Positions 44,291-52,760 of a stretch of DNA of 64,000 nucleotides are shown piece by piece. The notes under the pieces were generated by a model, which was not told the origin of the DNA, did not search any database, and saw only the letters and a list, made by a program, of their open reading frames with translations. Each line of letters begins with the position of its first letter. Positions within the stretch are counted from its first letter, which is position 1. The translations under genes and the position numbers were made by a program. This DNA is from Oleidesulfovibrio sp047973035 (GTDB taxonomy: Bacteria; Desulfobacterota; Desulfovibrionia; Desulfovibrionales; Desulfovibrionaceae), in NCBI RefSeq assembly GCF_047973035.1, contig NZ_JBKEBF010000037.1, positions 1 to 64,000 of the forward strand. Reading direction: 5' to 3'.

Positions 44291-46705
44291 ATGCTGAATT
44301 TACACCTTCCTTTTAGTCTGAGAGCTGTTTCCATCAGCCTACAGGCCTGTCGGGTGATGGTTATAGCCATTCTTTTCCTTTTAACCACTCACATGGCTGC
44401 CTCCGGCAATGTCATTCCCGCCAAGCCGGAACCACCAAAGCATATCCTTTTGCTGAATTCCTATGATCAGACAATGAATTGGGTAAAAGACATTACCAGT
44501 GCTGTGGAAACATGCTTTGCAGATAAAAAACTAAATGTGATTCTCCATGTGGAAAACATGGACACAAAGCGGGTAACGTCACATAACTATTACGCATCAC
44601 TGAAAAATTTACTCACTATTAAATATGCGGACCTGAAGTTTGCTGCTGTGATTACGTCCGATGACAATGCTTTTGAATTCGCATAGAAAAATCGTCCCGC
44701 CATGTGGCCTGAAAGCCCTATTATTTTTTGCGGCGTAAACAACTATCGCCCTCAGGATATGCAGACTGTCACAAATTATACAGGGGTAGTGGAAAGCCCC
44801 AGCCCCCTCACAACTGTGCAGACAATTTTAAAGCTCCAACCGGAGATTGAAGAAATATTTATCATTAACGACTACCTTACAACCGGCAGGGCATGGGTTT
44901 CGTTTATTGATAAAGAGCTGGAGCCACTTAAAGGCAAGGTACGATTTATCTGGAACGACAATCTTTCTCTTGATGAGCTACGAAAAAAAATCAGTACCAT
45001 GCAGCCGAATCAGGCAGTTATGATCGGCGTGTATTTTTCCGATAAAGACGGAAAATTTTATACCTACGAGCGGATGGGGGAATTATTGACAGAAGTCAGC
45101 CCTGTGCCCGTCTACTCATTGCTTGAATTTTATGTAGGTCACGGAAGTGTCGGTGGTGATGTGATCAGCGGATTTGCCCAAGGCAAACAGGCCGCAGAAC
45201 TTGCTAAGCGCATTATCACTGGAACGCCTGCTGACTCCATCCCTGTCATGCGCGCTGGCGCCAACCGTTATGTTTTTGATTGGAATGTACTGCAGAAGTT
45301 CGGATTAAAAGCCGACAGGCTACCTGCAGACACCGTTATGCTGAATAAGCCTCAGACATTTTATGCAAAACATAAATATCAAGTCTGGTTTGGTGCACTT
45401 GGTGTTGTTGCATTATTACTGCTTATCATACTGCAGCGCTGGCATATCGCACGCCAAAATATCATTCAGCTGGAGTTGAAAAAATCAAAAAACAAGTACC
45501 ACCAGCTTGTTGAACATGCCAGAAGCATTATCATGCAAATAGATACCCATGGTGTAATCCAGTTTATGAACGAATACGGGCTTAGTTTTTTCGGTTGGAA
45601 TGCAGATGAGCTGATCGGCAAAAATATGATAGGTACCATTATCACGAGAGAATACATGACGGAGCAAGAACTCCTTGGCATCATAGATGAAATTGAAAAG
45701 GCGCCTAATCAGACTCGAAGCAATGTACGTCCTGCCATCCGTCGTAGTGGCGAAGTTGTATGGATTGCATGGTCCAGTCAGGCTCTTTTTAATGACAAAG
45801 GCAAATTTGCAGGTCTGCTTTCCGTCGGCCAGGATGATACAGGCCGAAAGATAGCTCTGGATGAATTGGAACAGCTCAACCTTGATCTGGAACAGCGGGT
45901 GCAAAGCAGGACAGCGGAATTACAGCTTTCCCTTGATGAACTGAAAGCAGCGCAGGCACAACTGGTGGAGTCTGAAAAAATGGCTTCTCTGGGCGGTCTG
46001 GTTGCCGGTGTTGCTCACGAAATAAACACACCTCTGGGGTTAGGCCTGACAAGCGTAAGCTACATGGAAGAGCAACTTGATATGCTCAATGAAAAGCTTC
46101 AGTCAAACACCATGAAAAAGTCTGACCTCACCCGCTTTTTCGATATCTCAAAGGAATCGATTACATCATCAATGATTAACCTGCGCCGTGCAGCAGAGCT
46201 TATCCAAAGTTTTAAGCAGGTTGCCGTCGATCAGACCACAGAACACCCCCGCAGGCTGAACCTGCGTGAATACCTTAATGAAGTTATGATGAGCCTGCGG
46301 TCCAGCTGGCGCCACACCTCACATACGGTTGCCGTTGTGGGCAGCCAGAGCGTGACAGTTTACTGTTATCCCGGCGCGGTTATGCAGGTTGTTTCCAATC
46401 TTGTTACCAACGCCCTTATCCACGGCCTGAGCGAAAGTGAAAGTGGTAATATAATAGTAAGTATCGAACAGGATGATACTGACGCAATTCTCATCGTCAA
46501 AGATGACGGAAAAGGAATGCCGCCGGAAGTACGCGACAGGGCTTTCGAGCCGTTCTTTTCTACCCGCAAGGGGCAGGGAGGAACCGGTCTTGGCCTGCAC
46601 ATTGTTTTTAATATTGTTTCACAAAAGTTGGGGGGTACTATTGAATGCATCAGCGAGCCGGGTAAAGGAACAACTTTTACTATTCGCTTCCCAAAGCAAA
46701 TATAA
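44291..46705 (+). pseudogene. Periplasmic-binding/PAS sensor histidine kinase interrupted by an in-frame TAG
   Basis: One uninterrupted reading frame runs from ATG 44291 to 46705 except for TAG at 44684-44686. Upstream is a membrane segment (VMVIAILFLLTTHMAA) and the start of an ABC-substrate-binding domain (ILLLNSYDQTMNWVKDITSA). Downstream in the same frame the domain continues (WPESPIIFCGVNNY, GFAQGKQAAELAKRII), then TM2 (WFGALGVVALLLLIILQRW), PAS (near 415-520), coiled coil, HisKA GVAHEINTPLGLG (His near 575) and HATPase (NLVTNALIHG, DDGKGMP, GGTGLGLHIV). Full length with the TAG read through would be 804 residues. A restart at ATG 44702 has no ribosome binding site and would lose the signal anchor. 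Nonsense mutation is likeliest; sequencing error or recoding cannot be excluded. Confidence 0.8.
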
Positions 46706-46765
46706 GCTTTCCCTGCCATCTCTTTTTCGGGACTGCAAAACGATTGCAAAATTCAGACTGACACA

Positions 46766-46797
46766 AAAAAAGCGGCGTATACTCTATACGCCGCTTT
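46766..46797. terminator. Bidirectional terminator between the kinase and MerR-type genes
   Basis: Stem AAAAGCGGCGTATA / TATACGCCGCTTTT with a 3-base loop. A-run on the left and T-run on the right serve both convergent genes. Confidence 0.92.
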
Positions 46798-46814
46798 TGC
46801 TTGCTTTCAGATAG

Positions 46815-47912
46815 TTATTCACCCTGCATTTCACTGATAAAATTATGTAGCTCAACGGGATGTTCCATTGTGCCGTTTACGGCAAGACGCAGTACAGAAG
46901 CTACAATATTCCCCCTCGGGGTAACCGTCTCTTCCATATAAATGGCAAACTCTCTGGGATTTTCGCTTTCCGGCTGGGTAAGCAGCATCCACCACCCTGC
47001 TCCATCCTGCTCCCACTGCTGGTTATAACGTTCCGGCGGAAAAAACGTCATCGCCAGCAACGCCTTCAGATCATTTGCGCTGAAACGGCCACGAGCCTTG
47101 CCTGCCACCCCAAGATATTCCCCGCGGGAAGACTGGAAAACCAGCGGCAAGGTTAAAATCCGACGCGGAGGATCAGCCTTGGGTACTGCTGCGGCATGGA
47201 CTGCAGCATGGAGTCGTTCAGACTCTTCTGCTGCGGACATAGCCTCGGCATCAGGCTCTGAAACAGGTTCCTGCCCCATATGCTCTGTTTCACCAGAGTA
47301 TAAAACGGATTCTATCTGTTCAGCTGGTGCTGATTTAATTTTTTCCACCTGTTGATGTAAACCGGTAACAGAATCTGCGATGGCTTCCATGGCTTGCTGC
47401 ATCCGTTCAAAACGGCGCTCCCATGCAGGACCAAGTGTTGCTTCCATCGGCTTTAAATCAACTGGACCGGCAAGCCCCAGCTGGCCAAGCATAGTTTCAA
47501 TGGTCTGCAGCCGCTTAAGAACAGTTGTCTGCTGCTGAGTAAGAGCAACCATGGACTTTGCAAGATTACTCATAGATGCGGAAAGATCCTGAGACAACTC
47601 CACACGAGCCGGCACTTCCACCACAGGCTCCTGCGGCTTTTCAGCAGGTTCCTCTTCTCCCGGAACACATTCTTCTATCCAGTCAAATTCCTGCGCCAGC
47701 CGGATGCGCACCTCTTCTACAGACATACCGAGATTGAACATATCGCGAATGCGTACGCACACATTTCCCGCTTCTGGGGTGAAGCGGATAGGCTTGCCCT
47801 TGCTGGCTACAGGAATGCAGCCCGGAAACTTTCTGCGATAGCTCTTGATTGTGGTTTCCGAAACACCCAGCATTGAAGAAAGCTCTTTATGAGTCAAATT
47901 TCGGTCAGTCAT
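46815..47912 (-). CDS. MerR-type HTH protein with long C-terminal domain
   Basis: 365 residues from ATG 47912 (AAGGGG six bases upstream; a GTG two codons earlier is less likely). Residues 1-70 form a MerR-like winged HTH: LTHKELSSMLGVSETTIKSY, RRKFPGCIPVASKGKPIRFT, then VCVRIRDMFNLGMSVEEVRI. An acidic/Pro linker and a heptad-type helix (LSQDLSASMSNLAKSMVALT, QQQTTVLKRLQTIETMLGQL) follow. The C-terminal 110 residues (ILTLPLVFQSSRGEYLGVAG, PPERYNQQWEQDGAGWWMLL) form an unknown, well ordered domain. Usual MerR regulators are 120-150 residues, so this is a distinct, long type. Target and signal unknown. Confidence 0.7.
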   Translation of the reverse strand: MTDRNLTHKELSSMLGVSETTIKSYRRKFPGCIPVASKGKPIRFTPEAGNVCVRIRDMFNLGMSVEEVRIRLAQEFDWIEECVPGEEEPAEKPQEPVVEVPARVELSQDLSASMSNLAKSMVALTQQQTTVLKRLQTIETMLGQLGLAGPVDLKPMEATLGPAWERRFERMQQAMEAIADSVTGLHQQVEKIKSAPAEQIESVLYSGETEHMGQEPVSEPDAEAMSAAEESERLHAAVHAAAVPKADPPRRILTLPLVFQSSRGEYLGVAGKARGRFSANDLKALLAMTFFPPERYNQQWEQDGAGWWMLLTQPESENPREFAIYMEETVTPRGNIVASVLRLAVNGTMEHPVELHNFISEMQGE

Positions 47913-48484
47913 CGTCACCCCTTATTTTACTGGCATCTGGATAGGTCATAAAGTCATCGGTAAGCCAGCTTATACATGTCGTCAAGAGGATACAACAATA
48001 AGAAGGAATTAGCCTGCGATACCTCATATAGGCGATGTTCCCTTGACCAGATTTCTACATGGGTTTCTGTACCAAAGTCGGTCGAAGTCATTCCCCCTGA
48101 TTATTCTAACTTACCTTAATTCCAACCGTCACATAACTCTGTTCATAACTTGTCACAGCCCTTGTCCCGAACAGGCTTCTTTCCATATTTCACCATCTGT
48201 TGACTATTCAGAAATGTTCTGAGCACATCACGCTTCAGGCTCATGCACCGTACTGGCTACTACCCAACCATGTTTATAACATTTGCAACAAGGCGCAGTT
48301 GCCTATCTGATTTTCATGCATCAGAGTGCCCTTGGCTTCCCTCTTCGGACTCATTGGGCAATGCCGGAGGTAGTGGCTGACATATCTGTCGGAGAAACAG
48401 ACAAACTTAGGCACAATATTGTTCAAAACTTTATAATAATATGAATTTTATCAATAAAAAACCATCCCAGATACGCATAAATAA
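47913..48484. other. Long intergenic region upstream of the MerR-type gene
   Basis: About 570 bases with no credible gene. It holds CTGTTCA-taac-TTGTCAC at 48139-48156, similar in layout to a PHO box, and an A+T-rich stretch near 48420-48480. An undetected small RNA cannot be excluded; I see no cloverleaf or known RNA consensus. Confidence 0.45.
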
Positions 48485-48513
48485 AACGCCCCGAAAGTAC
48501 CTTCCGGGGCGTT
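48485..48513 (-). terminator. Terminator of the M23 peptidase gene
   Basis: Stem AACGCCCCG / CGGGGCGTT with short internal pairing, T tract on the minus strand, 27 bases past the stop at 48540. Confidence 0.9.
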
Positions 48514-48539
48514 ATCTACAACATTTTTTCTTTATATTT

Positions 48540-49862
48540 TTATAAGGTAGATACGTTATCTACAGCATATGTCTGTAAAGCCAGCGTTCCGTCAAGGTAC
48601 CCTTTGTAAGAAACAACAGCTGTTTTAAACTCATCCAAGCGAACCTTGGGAACAGGGGTAGCGCGGGGGTTTGTAACGGTCTTGGGATTCATATATTTCC
48701 CATACCGTTTGATACGGAAATCAAGATGAGGACCGGTCGCATAACCGGTAGCCCCCACGTATCCGATAATCTGCCCCTGAGCGACCTTCTGTCCGGAACG
48801 TATTCCGCGGGCATATCGCGACATGTGCAGATACGCGCTTTCATAACCGTTTTTATGCTGGATTTTTACATACTTTCCGGCAGCCTTGGTACGTGCGACA
48901 GCAACAACGGTTCCGCTGCCGATTGCTTTAATCGGGGTGCCTGTGGGGGCGGCATAATCAATGCCATGATGCGGTCTTACAACATTCAGTACGGGGTGCA
49001 GCCGAGCAGTGCTGTAGCCGGAGGAAATACGGCGAAAATCAAGCGGAGCCTTAAGAAAAGCTTTTCTCAGACTGCCGCCCTCCGCTGTAAAGTATTCGGA
49101 GCGACCATCATCTTCCAGCAGAAATCCTTCGTAGGCATCCCCCTGATTGACGAAACGGGCAGCAAGAATACGTCCGTATCCTTTAAACTCCCCATCTCTA
49201 TACCGTTTTTCCACAACAACGGTAAAAGAGTCTCCTACACGGATATCACGGATAAAATCCACTTCCCACATAAAAATGTCAGCAAGGCGATACGCTAATG
49301 CAGCACCTTCACCGGCGGTATCAATAGCTGCAAACAGGTTCGAGTCAATTTTCCCCTCAACCCTGTCCAGTTGAATATCGTAATGGATAGGATCAACGGC
49401 CACAGTAAACATGTCGCCATCTCTGACGACATTAAGCGTACTGTTATCATCTATTTCATAACTGAAGGACTGCAACTGGTCTTCAAGACAGGTTACAGTC
49501 CACGGCTGTCCGGCCCTGATACGAGAGAGTTTGAATACCTCGTTACAGGCTTGCGCCAGCTGATGCACCTCTGCCGAAGAAAGCCATTCACCAAGAATGG
49601 TCGATACGGTATCCCCCGACTGTATGGTTCCGTTTATTGTTTGCGGCACGGGAATCGGCGGCAGTTCCGGTTGGGCTACATCCTCAGCCAGAGCCTGTTC
49701 CTGAACGGTTTCCGCCACTGTAGGTATATCATCCGCTGTGTCATCCCGCAGCCAGAAAACCGTAACAATGATCAAGCATGCAAGGAGCCCCCCGCATGCA
49801 GCAACCAGCCGTTTAGTGCCATTTTTATTACGTCTTCTGTTTTTAACTTTTCCTGCCCGCAT
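48540..49862 (-). CDS. M23-family murein peptidase with LysM-like/OapA-type N-domain
   Basis: 440 residues. I prefer ATG 49862, preceded by GGAAAGGAA; a GTG at 49877 would add five residues. An N-terminal anchor helix (LVAACGGLLACLIIVTVFWL) puts the rest in the periplasm. An OapA/LysM-like domain (TINGTIQSGDTVSTILGEWL) is followed by an extended linker domain and a C-terminal M23 (LytM) domain with HHGIDYAAPTGTPI (HxxxD zinc motif) and YATGPHLDFRIKR. The usual HxH second motif is HLD here, so the last zinc ligand would be Asp, as in some M23 subgroups. Probably a D,D-endopeptidase or activator involved in cell-wall growth. It is divergent from dnaA. Confidence 0.85.
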   Translation of the reverse strand: MRAGKVKNRRRNKNGTKRLVAACGGLLACLIIVTVFWLRDDTADDIPTVAETVQEQALAEDVAQPELPPIPVPQTINGTIQSGDTVSTILGEWLSSAEVHQLAQACNEVFKLSRIRAGQPWTVTCLEDQLQSFSYEIDDNSTLNVVRDGDMFTVAVDPIHYDIQLDRVEGKIDSNLFAAIDTAGEGAALAYRLADIFMWEVDFIRDIRVGDSFTVVVEKRYRDGEFKGYGRILAARFVNQGDAYEGFLLEDDGRSEYFTAEGGSLRKAFLKAPLDFRRISSGYSTARLHPVLNVVRPHHGIDYAAPTGTPIKAIGSGTVVAVARTKAAGKYVKIQHKNGYESAYLHMSRYARGIRSGQKVAQGQIIGYVGATGYATGPHLDFRIKRYGKYMNPKTVTNPRATPVPKVRLDEFKTAVVSYKGYLDGTLALQTYAVDNVSTL

Positions 49863-50159
49863 TATTCCTTTCCACACGGTAGCCGTGATTTTTTTGTGGT
49901 TACCTCCACCTGAGTGCGGCGTTTACCCTACAAAACCACACTATACAAGCCTAGGGACAATACGAGAAATTGTCTAGACTTTTTCCACAACTATCACGCT
50001 ACTTTCCCCAACCCGCTTACCGCACCGTGAAAGCTTGTTAAAAACCCTATAATCTGATATGTTTCTAAGGTTGGATGGTACTGTTCCGGCAAGCTGTCTT
50101 TTTTACGTATTCATGCTGCCTGCATCTATATCGAAACATTTACATTTGATAATAAACTC
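49863..50159. other. dnaA upstream region with one DnaA-box candidate
   Basis: About 300 bases between divergent M23 and dnaA genes. TTTTCCACA at 49981-49989 fits the relaxed DnaA box TTWTNCACA; no second consensus box is visible. TATAAT at 50048-50053 could be the dnaA -10. A replication origin here would normally need several boxes. Confidence 0.5.
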
Positions 50160-51461
50160 GTGCTAAAAAAAGCCCTGCGCCAACATTTCAGGCAGTCCTG
50201 CACAGAACAGGACCTGCACCAATGGTTTGATCCTCTGGAAATACTTCTTGCCGATGAAAAAAGGCTTGAGGTGCGTTTTCCACATCCTTTTTTTGCGCAG
50301 TGGTTTTCCATACAGGTACAGGACCGCTTTGAGGCCGAACTTAACCTGTACATGGGCGACGGCTATACAGTGGATTACAGTATCCGGTGCGGGCGTATGG
50401 CACCTACATCTCCGACTCCGCCTCCGGCGATCTCAAAAAAGCTTACAGCTCCATATGGACGCGAATATACTTTTGAGACGTTCATATCCAACAAACGAAA
50501 TTTTTTTCCTGTGGCATCTGCCAGAGAAGTGGCCAGACGGGACGAAGAAATCCGGTACAACCCTTTTGTCATCTGCGGACCTGCCGGCAGCGGCAAAACC
50601 CATCTGCTGCGGGCCATAGCCAACGACTTGAGCAAGACTGTAGATAAAAAATACATTTATCTCGGAACAGTAGATGATTTAGGAACATTAGCAACAAGCA
50701 GTCTGCCGTTGTCAACACGCAAGGCACTTGAGAACTGCCGTTACCTGCTTATCGACGACCTTCATCGCCTGCGCGAACTCCCTCAGATGCAGGAAGAACT
50801 GACATCACTGTTCAACAGCTTTTATGACAGTCGCAAACAGATGGTGTTTACCTGTCCAGGCAAGCTGGCAGAACTGGATTTCATGGATGCAGGCCTGCGT
50901 TCACGGCTGGAATGGGGATTGATTGTAACGCTAAAATCGCCGGACCTGGAAGTTCTGGTAAAGTTCATCCAGCGGCAGTGCAAATTGTATAAGCTGCAAC
51001 TGAATAAAGAACACATTTTCACGCTGGCCCAGCGCTTTCGTGACTTCAGGCACCTGCAGGGTGTTCTTAACCGGCTTACCGCGTACCGCGATCTTGTGAA
51101 CAGAGCCATAAGTGACAGTGATTTTGAACAGGTTCTCAGCCACACGGAGGCACGTGCAGGCCGTCCCCTGAGCGCAGACCGGATACTCGCGTTGTGCGCA
51201 GGACATTTTTCCTTACCTGTAAAGGATATAACGGGCGATAAGCGCCACCAGAAAGTTGTTCTCGCCAGGCAGATTGCCATGTTCCTCTGCCGTGAACTTA
51301 TGGGAAGCTCTTACCCCGCTCTGGGAAGGATTTTTGGCGGAAAGGATCATTCTACGGCAATGTATGCTGTTAAAAAGATTCAGAAAATGATAGATAGTGA
51401 CAGAACGACCAAGCAACTGGTGACAGACCTGAAGAAACAGTGTCTATCTGGCAGTGAATAG
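50160..51461 (+). CDS. dnaA: Chromosomal replication initiator DnaA (divergent)
   Basis: 433 residues from GTG 50160 with no ribosome binding site visible. Domain I (about 1-75: LHQWFDPLEILLADEKRLEV) is followed by a short Pro-rich linker, AAA+ domain III with Walker A GPAGSGKTHL near residue 143, Walker B LLIDDLHRL near 200, and the arginine-finger region GLRSRLEWGLIV. Domain IV contains FGGKDHSTAMYAVKKIQK, the DnaA-box-binding signature. Walker B usually reads FIDDIQ, so the protein is a diverged DnaA. Desulfovibrio genomes often carry a second dnaA elsewhere. First gene of the dnaA-dnaN-gyrB-gyrA group. Confidence 0.9.
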   Translation: MLKKALRQHFRQSCTEQDLHQWFDPLEILLADEKRLEVRFPHPFFAQWFSIQVQDRFEAELNLYMGDGYTVDYSIRCGRMAPTSPTPPPAISKKLTAPYGREYTFETFISNKRNFFPVASAREVARRDEEIRYNPFVICGPAGSGKTHLLRAIANDLSKTVDKKYIYLGTVDDLGTLATSSLPLSTRKALENCRYLLIDDLHRLRELPQMQEELTSLFNSFYDSRKQMVFTCPGKLAELDFMDAGLRSRLEWGLIVTLKSPDLEVLVKFIQRQCKLYKLQLNKEHIFTLAQRFRDFRHLQGVLNRLTAYRDLVNRAISDSDFEQVLSHTEARAGRPLSADRILALCAGHFSLPVKDITGDKRHQKVVLARQIAMFLCRELMGSSYPALGRIFGGKDHSTAMYAVKKIQKMIDSDRTTKQLVTDLKKQCLSGSE

Positions 51462-51604
51462 TGCCGACACCAAGGTAAGATGTACAAAGGGTTCGTAACC
51501 ATTCACAAAACGGGCACCTTAAATAACTATATTAAACAAGTAGTTACGCCGGATAGCAACAAACGAACCGTGCCTACTACATAATACAAAAGGGAGAATA
51601 CCTT

Positions 51605-52759
51605 ATGTATTTAAAAGTTTTCAAAGAAGACGTGATTGACGGACTTCAGAAAGCAGCCAACATCATTCCTGCCAAAACAGGAGCCGCATACCTGCGCTCC
51701 ATCTGGCTGAAAGCAGAAGCCGGAATGGTACACGTTCTTTCCACAGACTCGAACATCGAGTTTCGCGGATCGTACAATGCAGAGATTACCGAAGAGGGTC
51801 TTGCAGGTGTACAGGGTCGTGCGTTCGTGGATCTTATCCGCAAGCTGCCTGCAGGTGAGATCACTCTGCGCATTGATAAGGAAACAGCATCACTGAGCAT
51901 TGAACAGGGACGCCGTAAATATAAGCTGCCCACCAATGACTCCACCTGGTTCCAGAATTTTTCCGATTATCCGGAAGAAGGTACGGTTTTCTGGTCCGGT
52001 GATTTCATTCAGGAACTCATCGACAAGCTCTCTTTCTGCATCAGTGATGAAGACTCGATGGAAGCCATCGCCTGCATGAGCATCAAGCCCAAGGAAGACA
52101 ACACCATCGAAGCCTGCGGGCTTAACGGCCATCAGTTCTCCATGCAGCGTTTTCTCAATGACGATCTGCATGCACTTTTGCCCGCAGAAGGTATTCTGGT
52201 GCAGAAGAAGTACCTCATGGAACTGAAAAAGTGGCTGGGCACCGATGAGGTGGAGCTGAATATCGACAATAAGCGTCTGTTCTTCCGTGCCGGTGACAAA
52301 CGTGAAACATTCAGCCTGCCGTTGTCTTATTACCAGTACCCCGACTACACGAGCTTTGTTTCCAAACTGAGCACTCCTGAAGCCGGTTCACTGGAAGTAG
52401 GCCGCAAAGACATGATGGCAGCGCTTGACCGCCTGCTCATTTTTAATACCGACAACAACCGCTGCACTTATTTTGACCTTGAGAGCAGCGAAATTTCCCT
52501 GACCTCTCAGGGGCAGGAAGTAGGTTCTGCGGTCGAGTCTCTGGAAGCCACCTTCGGCGGCGACCTGAAGCGTATCGCATTCCCCACGCGTAACCTGATC
52601 GAAATTATGAACCACTATCAGTCCGATGCGCTTAAGTTTACGCTGACAGGCGCAGAAGGCCCCTGCGGTCTGACCGGCACCAATGACCCAGACTATCTGG
52701 TCATCGTCATGCCTATGAAGATCGTGGAAGAGACGTACTACAGCGAGGAAGAAGTCTAA
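51605..52759 (+). CDS. dnaN: DNA polymerase III beta sliding clamp
   Basis: 384 residues. Three repeated clamp domains; N terminus KVFKEDVIDGLQKAANIIPA, middle FWSGDFIQELIDKLSFCISD, and C-terminal VIVMPMKIVEE matching the end of clamp proteins. AGGGAG lies eight bases before the ATG. The clamp tethers polymerase III to DNA. Stop codon TAA is one base before the gyrB ATG, so the two are translationally coupled. Confidence 0.96.
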   Translation: MYLKVFKEDVIDGLQKAANIIPAKTGAAYLRSIWLKAEAGMVHVLSTDSNIEFRGSYNAEITEEGLAGVQGRAFVDLIRKLPAGEITLRIDKETASLSIEQGRRKYKLPTNDSTWFQNFSDYPEEGTVFWSGDFIQELIDKLSFCISDEDSMEAIACMSIKPKEDNTIEACGLNGHQFSMQRFLNDDLHALLPAEGILVQKKYLMELKKWLGTDEVELNIDNKRLFFRAGDKRETFSLPLSYYQYPDYTSFVSKLSTPEAGSLEVGRKDMMAALDRLLIFNTDNNRCTYFDLESSEISLTSQGQEVGSAVESLEATFGGDLKRIAFPTRNLIEIMNHYQSDALKFTLTGAEGPCGLTGTNDPDYLVIVMPMKIVEETYYSEEEV

Positions 52760-52760
52760 T

